The notes beneath the pieces were generated by a model that was not told the DNA's origin, did not search any database, and saw only the letters and a list, made by a program, of their open reading frames with translations. DNA of 5,511 nucleotides from contig MHFU01000038.1 of assembly GCA_001804345.1 (NCBI GenBank), positions 3,393 through 8,903 of the forward strand, given 5' to 3'. Below, in pieces: positions 1-5,511 of this stretch (positions are counted from its first letter, which is position 1; each line of letters begins with the position of its first letter). Made by a program: the position numbers and the translations under genes. This stretch comes from Omnitrophica bacterium RIFOXYB12_FULL_50_7 (lineage in GTDB: Bacteria; Omnitrophota; Omnitrophia; Omnitrophales; Aquincolibacteriaceae).

Positions 1-1
1 C

Positions 2-241
2 CACCTTCTGCGCCGTCAGATATTTCATGATGGCTTTTACGTCCATGCCCTCCGCAAGAAATTTCTCAACAGCACCAGATAACTCAGCGGCACGACCTGC
101 CGCAACCCCCACCACGCCGGTCTGAATTGCATTCAAAAGATCCACCTTCGCTCGTCGAAGCTGGTCCTCACGCGCCAAAACAGCCTGTCCGGCCACGGGT
201 TCTTTCAAAACCTCATCCAGCGGACGATCTTCGCCCAACGC
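2..241 (-). other. C-terminal visible helical segment
   Basis: These residues follow the last TolC-like unit and are predicted helical ('EDQLRRAKVDLLNAIQTG', 'RAAELSGAVEKFLAEGMDVK'). They run out of the window with no stop codon, so the protein continues, possibly into a further repeat. Confidence 0.5.
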
Positions 242-3200
242 AAAGGATTTGAATTGCGTCATAACACGCACGAAACTGGCCTCGCTTTGGCGGGCTTTCA
301 TCACGGCCAAATTGTAATCGGCTCTCGCATTATCGATTCTAAGTTGGTCGATCCAGGTATATTTCCCAGGAGTAGCATCTTTTTCGGGTTTGGGCGCCTC
401 CACAGCATTCCGCTCCGCCTGTTTTTCCATGTCCCTCAGGATCTTGAGCATGTCGTTCCGCTGCTTTTGCGTTACCTCCATAAGTTTCGCCTCACGCTGG
501 ATGTTGTTGAGCCACCCGTCCAACCCCTGCATAAGTTCCTCTGACGACAAATCCAAAAGATTGTTTGCGCTGCTCTGAGCCAGCACCCGCTCCCTTGTGC
601 GAACGCCCCACGCGAAATCAAGCGCCAGCCGGATGCCGCCTCCAATCGATGCTCGCTGTCTCCATTGCGTCCCATCCTTGAAAACATCCTGTTCATTGCG
701 ATCGCCCCACCCCCATCCCAAACTGGCCCCTGCAAACAAACCAAACCAATCCGCCACGTTGTAATTGAGCGCATTTTTCCCGGCAACCTCCCGGACAGCG
801 GCTAATCGATAGCTTGCTTTTTCAAGAAACTTGTAGCGTATCTGGCGTTTTTCTTCCGCACTGCCGGTCGCGAGCTTCCGGGCTAAATCCGTGCCTTCGC
901 GAAGTGTCTGCGTTTGTTGTTCCTTCTGCGCCGTCGTATCCGAAGACACTTGCGACATGGTTTCCGCAGAACGAACCTTCGCGGCGTCCATGGCCTCCCG
1001 GATGACTTTTCCCTGCTTTGGATATTGCTTCCCAGCCGCATCCATCCGTGACTGGATAAAAGCTGTCATTTCCTTGTATTCCCGCTTTTGTTCCCTTACC
1101 ACTTGAAGAGCAAGTTTCGCGCCCTCAAAATCCTCTCGGATTTTTCCCTGGTCTAAAATCGCTTGAGAGAGACTCATCTCATATAAATAATTCTTGTTGG
1201 GGTCGGCCCTGAGACTTTGGATCAATGCTGTCTTGTTGGCCAGAGCCAGCTCAAGACTTTCAACGTATTGCGCCGTGTCGCTCTCCGCCTGGTTCAAAAG
1301 AGCAAGGCGCTCATAAACTCCGCGCGCCTGGTCGGCAAACGCATACGCCCCCGCCCGAAGCTCCTGGCTATTGACCTTAAGTTCGTGAAGCCGATTAATC
1401 CCCCAATCGAGATCGAACCGCATCTCAACACTGACTTTGTCGCCCAGCGTGTAATATTCCGCGGTCCTTAAAATGTCCCATGTAACCTGCGGAAGCGCGA
1501 GTGTATATTCCAGCCCACCCAGCCGATTCCGGGAAGCGCTGATCCGGCTCACTGTCGCGAGCGCTTTTTCCAAAGCCGCCTTTTCACCATTCCCCAAAAG
1601 GGATTTTCCCGCGAAGGCCTCGACTTCTCTGGCAACATTCTCCAGCGTAATGCTCTCCACCGGAACCGCCAAAACACCCTGGGTCGAACGGCCTGAAAGT
1701 TTCAAAATACGCCGTTCAACATCTCTCCGGCTCTCTTCGAGGATCTTGATTTGTTGCTGTACCGCAAAAATATCGCCGAGATTCGCTTTATGAATCGCGG
1801 TATCCTTTTTTCTTCCTTTTATCTTTTGCTGGTCTTTATCAAGTTCATTTAATGCTCTGACTTGTTCCTGTTTGATCGCGATCTTCTGATTCAACAATGC
1901 GATTTCATAAAATTTCTCCACCGCCTCATTGGCCACACGATCCTGGACCTCCACAAAATTCGCCTGTTCTTTGACAAGATCGGCCAGCGTGGCCGCTTCC
2001 TGCCGGGAACGCCGGCTATTAAGCACCTCGAGTCGAGAGATCGCTTTCAAGTCCCCTGGCCGTTGCCTGAACATCTCTTCCACATCAATCTCATCGGAGA
2101 GCTTCGCGCGCGTAAAATAAGTCAGAAGTGCCGCGTCATCCGGATTGGTAAGATCGAGTTTGCGGCCCAGGTTCGCTTCAATGCGTGATTTAATATCCAC
2201 CATGGTACTCATGACCTCAGGAAGCGAGGCGTTGTTGAAAAGCTCCCGAAGATTGGCCCCGTCATAAAGAGGATTGTTGTAACGGGCCGCGAAATAGCTC
2301 ACAAATCCCATGAGCGCTGTATATTGTTTAAAAGTAGGACTGTCAGGCGCGCTTTTGGTAGCAAGGTCGTAAGGAGTCTCCGGGGTCATGCCAAAAAGCC
2401 GCCAAACATCGGGTCTCTCGACGACCGCAATAAAATCTTTCACATAAATACCTTTGGGAACAACTACGTCTCCCTGCGGGATAAGCGTACTATCGCTGAT
2501 CGGATCGACTCGGATCAGTGTCGATCCGCCGCCTGTAATCGGAACCACGGTAACATCTCCCTGGACGTCCGGAGTTCCTGTTGCTTCTCCGTAAACAGGG
2601 GTCCCAAGATCCACATTGCCATTCCCGGCATTAGTCCACGCAAAAGGAAAACTAACGCTTACAGCCGCTCCCCTGCTATTCTGGTTCTGATAAATCGGAT
2701 ATTCCCTGCGAAGAATATTCCAGGTCGCGAAAAGATCAACGGTAATCCACCTTCGCCAGACCGAATAGTCTTCAAGGATCTTTTGAGGGACCTTGGATTT
2801 TACGAAAGATTCCCGAATGTCCGGATTATTCACCGCAATATCGCCAAGCGTGCCGCTGATCGTATTCGGCGTCGGTGTCGCGCTAATATCTTTTTCTTTC
2901 CCTTTTCCAAGCGTTTCCGCAATCGACTTCGCTATTTGCTCACTAACACCATTCGGCCCTGAAATCGCAGCCGACGTCGCGGCTTTTTCCGCGGTCGCCG
3001 CCACGGGTTCGGCCTCAGGTTTCGCCGGAGCTTCCAGAACCGGAGCAACAGGTCCCATTTCAGCGGGGGTAGTTCCTTTTAATGTACTTTCATGAACATT
3101 TTTGATGTTGGAAACTGTCGTGGATAATCGATTGGCTTCTATACGATCCCAAGGATTCCAAAAGCGTACCGCCGTTTTAGCAGCCTTAGCTAATTCTTCT

Positions 3201-5509
3201 GCCTCGGTAACTTTCGCGAGTGCTTTAGAAACTTCTCCTTGATTCGACAATTGAGCGGCTTCACCCAAACGCTGATTTGCCTCGTCTGATAATGTTTTGA
3301 AATCTTTCGCGGCGAGCTTTTCAGGAGCAGCAGCAACTTCGGACGGCTGACCAGGCAGGGGTTCCTCAGCTTTCATGGCTCCAGCAATACCAGCTCCGAT
3401 CGCTGTTGGCCCGGAAACCATGGCTGTTTTGACAGTCTCAGGCGTTTTGGCAACTACTTTTTCCACCGGAGTCGGAGGCACGGTTGCTACGGGTTGTGCT
3501 TCCGGGACTTTCCCTGGCATTCCCGCCTGAGCCGCAAGCTTATTGATTTCGTTGCGGAAAGCCGGATTGACCACCACGCGGCCTTTTGTTATCGATTGCT
3601 CCATAGCATCGCGATGGCGCCAGGCACTATGAAAGGGATTGTCCCAATTAAAAAAGACAGTTTGAAAACTTTCAGGATTGACCGTATCCTTCGGGTTAAC
3701 CGGTTCCCCGGTCCTGATTGCTTGAAGAATTAGGTCGCGGTACGCATTGACCACAGTTTTGTCCGCTTTGGGATCCGCGAGCATTTTCCGGTAACCTGAT
3801 ATCGCCCGGCCCAACTGCGCATCCAGCGCCGTCAGTGCCACAGCTTGTTCAGTAGCCGTACCAGCGACTTTCTCAGCCACAGCCACTTTTGCGGCAGCGC
3901 CAGCCGGTCCGGCCGTAGCTGCGGCTTTTTCCTGCTTCTGTGCCGCCTTGCGTGTCGCCTCGACGCGCGCCGCCTCTTTACGAGCTTCCTTTTTAGCCGC
4001 TTCGTTGGCCGCGTCTACAATTTCTTTATAAGATTTTTTTGCCTGTGCTTCAGCTTTCTCGGCTTCTTTTGCAGCGGCTTTTGCCTTGGCGTCTGCTTCT
4101 TCTTCAGCTTTCGTGACCGCGGCTGCTGCTTCCTTCTGTTGCTTCGCCAGCCTCTTCGGCTCAGCTTCCTGTTGGTCTTTTGCCCTGGCTGCTGCTTTTT
4201 TACGCTCCTCTTTTTCTTTTCTGGCAGCTGCCTCGGCCCTGGCATCCTCTGCCTTTCCAGCTTTCAACGCCGCAGCTTCGCGAGCAACTTGCTCAGCTTT
4301 CACCGGCTCTTCTTTGCCTTGTCCTTTGAATAATCTCTCAAAAAATCCGGCTTTTGCAGCTTCAGGCACCATGGGCTTCACAACTACTTTGTCGCGCAAT
4401 GCCTCCGGCAGCCACTGGGGATTAAACGTGGGTTTGTTTGAAACTCCAAAAAATGCCACCTCAAGTTGAGTGCCTGCTGATTCGGTCCTATCCGCAAACC
4501 ACAAACTCCGCCTAACCATAAGCTCGGATGGCGCAATTTCAAAAGTAAAAACTTGCCACTCTGAGTCCCTCCCTGAGCCACTCCATTCGAAACTCCCGTC
4601 TGATCCATAAGCACCCCCCATCAACTGGATATTCGCTGCAGGGTTCGTCCCGGTATTTCTCACAACAATATGGATATATCGATCAGACAAATTGTATTCA
4701 TACGGAGCGGAAACGTACGGGGGAGGTTCTGAACCAACTTTTACATGCGTCCACCAGGCCCGATCATAACCGGAAACCACCTGCGTTCCAGAATCCGTAG
4801 ACTGGAATTTCAGATAATGCGCATCCGCAAAGGAGACGGAGCGAACAACATCGTAACTATTCAGCTCCTGGCGCAATTCCTCCGCTTGTTTTTTCAATTC
4901 GTGAACCGTTGGAGCATTTCGCCAACTTTTCGGCAACCAGTGCTGTGGAAATGAGCGGTGAGCGGCCTTCAGTTTGAGTGTAAGCTCTTCAGCACGAGCT
5001 TGAAGCTTTGCGACAAGGGCAGCTTCTGCAGGGTTTGGGGAAATAACGGAACGGGAAAGCAGGCCTTGCTCTCCAGCAGGTTCGAGCACCGCAGGAGCAG
5101 GTTTGACGGTGTCCACAGCCGCTTTTGCAACAGCGCCAGTCGCTCCGGCCGCAGCAGCGGCGCCAACAACAGGAGCTCCCAGAGGTTTTTCTTCAGCTTT
5201 TGCGGCCTCAGCGTGTTTTTCCGCGGCAGGCTTCTCTTCCGGTTGCGCTGCCTTGATCCGGGCATCCTGATCTCGAACAAATTCGGAAAGCGCATTCTGC
5301 AAAGACATAAGCTCAAACTTTTTAGACTGTTCCAACGCCGCAAAATCAGAATCGACAAGCATCACTTCGACCCGTTCAAGAGCTTGCCTGGAAAGTTTTA
5401 AAGCTTCCTGAGGGTTAAAAGCCTTTAAATCTCTTGCCGCGGCAAAAATTTTCTCCGCTTGTTTTTTAGATAGATCAAATTCTTCGGACCCTTGAGCCAA
5501 TCGCAACGC
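2..5509 (-). CDS. Giant modular envelope protein with TolC/OEP-like C-terminal half (partial at both ends)
   Basis: The minus strand is open for 1836 codons, with no stop between base 5509 and base 2. Start and stop both lie outside the window, and I see no signal peptide or ribosome binding site that would mark an internal start. Residues 1-885 form a string of helical modules, one beta-sandwich-like domain (218-360), an Ala/Lys/Glu helix (398-528) and Ala/Pro linkers. Residues 887-1836 are long amphipathic helices with three beta-strand pairs, resembling repeated outer-membrane efflux protein (TolC) units. Typical TolC proteins are about 450-500 residues, so this protein is far longer and is not an ordinary efflux channel. 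The fragment contains no cysteine, as is common for exported Gram-negative proteins. Amino-acid composition is coherent throughout (heptad-like helices, Ala/Pro linkers), so the frame is certainly real. The function is not known. Plausible roles are an outer-membrane-anchored scaffold, a secretion or efflux channel with a large periplasmic extension, or an S-layer-like envelope protein. Confidence 0.93.
242..901 (-). other. TolC-like unit D with beta hairpin, residues 1537-1756
   Basis: A helix ('RYKFLEKASYRLAAVREVAG') runs into two strongly alternating strands, 'DWFGLFAGASLGWGWGD' and 'RASIGGGIRLALDFAWGV' (757-602). A long helix follows ('LDGWLNNIQREAKLMEVTQK'), then a Pro/Lys turn and 'YTWIDQLRIDNARADYNLAV'. 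The last part resembles the 'G..s..dll.A...l..A..dyn.A' helix that closes OEP repeats. This is the clearest TolC-like unit in the window. The Gly/Trp/aromatic strands are typical of outer-membrane beta barrels. Confidence 0.55.
1073..1651 (-). other. TolC-like unit C with beta hairpin, residues 1287-1479
   Basis: It begins 'ITLENVAREVEAFAGKSLLG' (an OEP-like 'tLexAv' opening) and passes through a helix into two alternating strands, 'LGGLEYTLALP' and 'KVSVEMRFDLDWGI' (1522-1397). A long helix follows ('ELRAGAYAFADQARGVYERL'), then a helix pair 'YLYEMSLSQAILDQG' / 'DFEGAKLALQVVREQKREY'. Long helix, two beta strands, long helix is the layout of a TolC structural repeat. Confidence 0.5.
1691..2062 (-). 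other. TolC-like helical unit B, residues 1150-1273, without obvious beta hairpin
   Basis: The unit opens with 'RPGDLKAISRLEVLNSRRSR', close to the 'RPdLrAaeaxvxaAxa' opening of the second OEP repeat. It continues as a very long helix ('VQDRVANEAVEKFYEIALLN' onward) and ends 'LGDIFAVQQQIKILEESRRD', then 'ILKLSGRS'. The last part resembles the 'G..s..D.l.a...l..A' helix and the L-x-G end of OEP units. In canonical OEP repeats a beta hairpin follows the first helix; here the helix simply continues. Confidence 0.5.
2114..2323 (-). other. TolC-like helical unit A with 'LGRKLDL' end
   Basis: Helices 'YTALMGFVSYFAARYNNPLY' and 'LPEVMSTMVDIKSRIEANLG' lead into 'LGRKLDLTNPDDAALLTYF'. OEP repeats commonly end with a helix, an L-x-x-L-L-G-R-P/K-L-D type turn and then a less ordered segment before the second repeat. 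The match is motif-level and not alignment-level. Confidence 0.45.
2426..2632 (-). other. Beta-rich Gly/Val/Asp insertion, residues 960-1028
   Basis: About 69 residues after the first hairpin are rich in Gly, Val, Thr, Asp and Pro, with short strands ('DVQGDVTVVPITGGGSTLI', 'LIPQGDVVVPKGIYVKDFI'). It is neither helical nor low-complexity and has no counterpart in the later repeats. It may be an inserted extracellular loop domain or a small beta domain. No family is recognised. Confidence 0.45.
2633..2851 (-). other. Start of TolC-like half: helix and first beta hairpin, residues 887-959
   Basis: 'TLGDIAVNNPDIRESFV' looks like the start of an OEP repeat (compare the common 'tLeeAlxxNPxl' opening). 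It is followed by two candidate transmembrane beta strands, 'RRWITVDLFATWNIL' and 'GAAVSVSFPFAWT', with a Gln/Asn/Ser loop between them. The ending 'SFPFAW' is similar in character to the later 'FDLDWG' and 'LDFAWG' strands. The assignment is by eye and tentative. Confidence 0.4.
2855..3076 (-). other. Pro/Ala-rich linker 4, residues 812-885
   Basis: A Pro/Ala/Glu spacer ('VAPVLEAPAKPEAEPVAA') is followed by 'TSAAISGPNGVSEQIAKSI' and a charged Gly/Lys stretch with 'ATPTPNTISG'. It marks the border between the modular first half and the TolC-like second half. Confidence 0.6.
3077..3310 (-). other. Helical module with 'FWNPWDRIEA' motif, residues 734-811
   Basis: Two charged helices ('FKTLSDEANQRLGEAAQLSN' and 'EVSKALAKVTEAEELAKAA') have TPR-like spacing. 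They are followed by 'VRFWNPWDRIEANRLSTT' and a final helix. The layout is closest to the coiled-coil module at 5046-4859. No family is recognised. Confidence 0.45.
3314..3520 (-). other. Pro/Val/Ala-rich linker 3
   Basis: The stretch is rich in Pro, Val, Thr and Ala ('PVATVPPTPVEKVVAKTPET'), then has a 'VSGPTAIGAGIAGAM' patch and another acidic Pro/Ala segment. The S-G-P patch is echoed in linker 4 ('AAISGPNGVSEQIAKSI'). It probably acts as a flexible spacer. Confidence 0.65.
3533..3847 (-). other. Helical module with Trp/Asn/Pro motif, residues 555-659
   Basis: Helices 'ALDAQLGRAISGYRKMLAD' and 'TVVNAYRDLILQAIRTGEP' are followed by an aromatic segment 'FFNWDNPFHSAWRHRDAMEQ' and a further helix ending 'RNEINKLAAQAG'. 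No family is recognised. The motif of an aromatic, Asn-Pro or Pro-Trp, then a charged helix is shared with two other modules in this protein. Confidence 0.45.
3848..3925 (-). other. Ala/Gly/Val linker 2
   Basis: This short Ala/Gly/Val patch ('AATAGPAGAAAKVAVAEKVA') ends the charged helix and leads into the next helical module. Bases 3875-3925 match 5111-5161 at about 42 of 51 positions in the same orientation and frame. Confidence 0.6.
3875..3925 (-). repeat. Diverged direct repeat, copy 2 (linker-coding)
   Basis: This is the partner of 5111-5161. The longest identical blocks are 7-9 bases, separated by single or double changes, many at third codon positions. Confidence 0.65.
3926..4318 (-). 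other. Ala/Lys/Glu-rich single-helix region, residues 398-528
   Basis: About 130 residues are almost entirely Ala, Lys, Glu, Arg and Gln, with many AAxKE/EAxK repeats such as 'EAAARKEKEERKKAAARAKD' and 'DAKAKAAAKEAEKAEAQAKK'. Only one or two residues could break a helix. Composition and pattern resemble the long helical spacer of TolA and single-alpha-helix (ER/K) segments, which act as rigid rods; here it could span the periplasm. The resemblance is compositional, so homology to TolA is not claimed. Confidence 0.75.
4430..4858 (-). other. Beta-sandwich / CBM-like domain, residues 218-360
   Basis: About 143 residues have a composition unlike the rest of the protein: rich in Trp, Tyr, Phe, Ser, Thr and Gly, with alternating hydrophobic strands ('RSVSFADAHYLKFQS', 'DRYIHIVVRNTGTNPAANIQ', 'EWQVFTFEIAPSEL', 'TQLEVAFFGVS'). 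The strand 'HIVVRNTG' followed by a loop, the 'SxxWQVFTFEI' strand and the exposed aromatics are typical of beta-sandwich (jelly-roll or Ig-like) domains, including many carbohydrate-binding modules. This is inference from pattern only; no conserved ligand site can be named. It lies between helical and linker segments, as an independently folding binding module would. Confidence 0.5.
4859..5046 (-). other. Helical coiled-coil segment with Trp/Pro motif
   Basis: Two charged heptad-like helices ('LVAKLQARAEELTLKLKAA' and 'VHELKKQAEELRQELN') flank a Trp-rich loop 'HWLPKSWRNAP'. This helix / Trp-Pro loop / helix layout recurs in looser form at 3847-3533 ('FNWDNPFHSAWRHRD') and at 3310-3077 ('RFWNPWDRIEANRL'). 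The module sits directly before the beta-sandwich-like domain. No family is recognised. Confidence 0.5.
5060..5254 (-). other. Ala/Pro/Glu-rich linker 1
   Basis: This is a low-complexity stretch of Ala, Pro, Glu, Lys and Val ('AAQPEEKPAAEKHAEAAKAE', then an Ala/Gly/Val patch, then 'VKPAPAVLEPAGEQG'). It has few large hydrophobic residues and looks like a flexible spacer between folded modules, of the kind found in periplasm-spanning proteins. Its Ala/Gly patch (5161-5111) is a divergent copy of the linker at 3925-3875. Confidence 0.65.
5111..5161 (-). repeat. Diverged direct repeat, copy 1 (linker-coding)
   Basis: This 51-base segment matches 3875-3925 at about 42 positions by direct alignment, in the same orientation and the same reading frame. 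It encodes an Ala/Gly/Val linker patch, so it is better explained by duplication inside the gene than by mobile DNA. Confidence 0.65.
5255..5509 (-). other. N-terminal visible helical (TPR-like) module, residues 1-85
   Basis: The segment reads as two or three amphipathic helices, including 'KKQAEKIFAAARDLKAFNP' and 'EALKLSRQALERVEVML'. The spacing of small and hydrophobic residues (helix, short turn with NPQ, then A-L-x-x-x-x-A-L) is like a tetratricopeptide or similar helix-turn-helix repeat. The similarity is too weak to assign a family. Its left edge is cut by the window. The 15-base stretch coding for 'KKQAE' recurs exactly in the coiled-coil segment downstream (4880-4894), which suggests the helical modules may be related by duplication. 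Confidence 0.5.
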
Positions 5510-5511
5510 TT

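Noticed and set aside
254..544. Plus-strand frame of 96 codons with His/Phe/Leu-rich product
   Set aside because: It is antisense to the clearest TolC-like unit, has no recognisable domain, and has no promoter or ribosome binding site.
2324..2962. Plus-strand open frame of 212 codons
   Set aside because: It is antisense to the giant gene, and its Arg/Ser/Asn-rich product shows no domain pattern. The minus-strand frame has clear protein-like helix and strand periodicity here.
4034..4040. A-AAA-AAA heptamer in frame on the minus strand, a possible -1 frameshift site
   Set aside because: A -1 shift would end about seven codons later at bases 4015-4017. The main frame continues without disturbance, and no stimulatory stem-loop or internal Shine-Dalgarno sequence is evident. 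A7 runs are expected in a Lys-rich region.
4015..4245. Minus-strand frame of 76 codons rich in Lys, Arg, Gln and Pro
   Set aside because: This is the shifted frame of the Ala/Lys/Glu helix and mirrors its purine-rich codons, so it is not a basic DNA-binding protein.
3845..4333. Plus-strand open frame of 162 codons rich in Phe, Cys, Ser and Leu
   Set aside because: It is the complement of the Ala/Lys/Glu helix-coding region (the reverse of GAA/AAA/GCA codons), which produces Phe/Cys/Ser-rich shadows. It is not a membrane protein gene.
4969..5358. Minus-strand frame of 129 codons rich in Leu and Arg
   Set aside because: It overlaps the main frame out of phase, has no ribosome binding site, and its composition is that of a shifted Ala/Leu/Lys helix.

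Overview
The whole window is coding and lies inside one very large gene on the minus strand. Reading the minus strand from base 5509 down to base 2 gives 1836 consecutive sense codons. There is no stop codon, and neither a start nor an end lies in the window, so both termini of the protein are outside it. I checked the frame triplet by triplet along every line of the sequence. I see no RNA gene, CRISPR array, mobile element, terminator or intergenic space. All shorter open frames, on both strands, are shadows of this gene.

From N to C terminus (right to left on the plus strand) the visible protein has two halves. The first half (bases about 5509-2855, residues 1-885) is a chain of modules. 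These are short helical, TPR-like or coiled-coil segments, many carrying Trp/Pro/Asn motifs; one aromatic-rich beta-sandwich-like domain (4858-4430); a long Ala/Lys/Glu helix (4318-3926); and Ala/Pro/Gly/Val-rich linkers that resemble one another. Two of the linkers are still recognisably similar at DNA level. The second half (about 2851-2, residues 887-1836) is mostly long amphipathic helices interrupted by pairs of beta strands. Its arrangement and local motifs recall the TolC / outer-membrane efflux protein (OEP) repeat: an RPxDLKA-type start, 'LGRKLDL' after a helix, long helices, and beta hairpins ending in 'FDLDWGI' and 'LDFAWGV'. Three beta hairpins and at least four helical units can be traced, more than the two repeats of a normal TolC protomer.

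The encoded protein has no cysteine codon in 1836 residues, which fits an exported or outer-membrane protein. The TolC-like half and the helical first half point to a Gram-negative cell envelope. Base composition is intermediate, with no extreme codon bias. Giant multi-module genes of this sort are known from uncultivated lineages such as Omnitrophota and other PVC-related bacteria. That placement is only a guess, because nothing here is a taxonomic marker. My best reading is a giant envelope protein in which an OEP-like channel or scaffold region is fused behind a long modular (probably periplasmic or surface) region. The function is unknown, and the OEP assignment rests on pattern recognition by eye.
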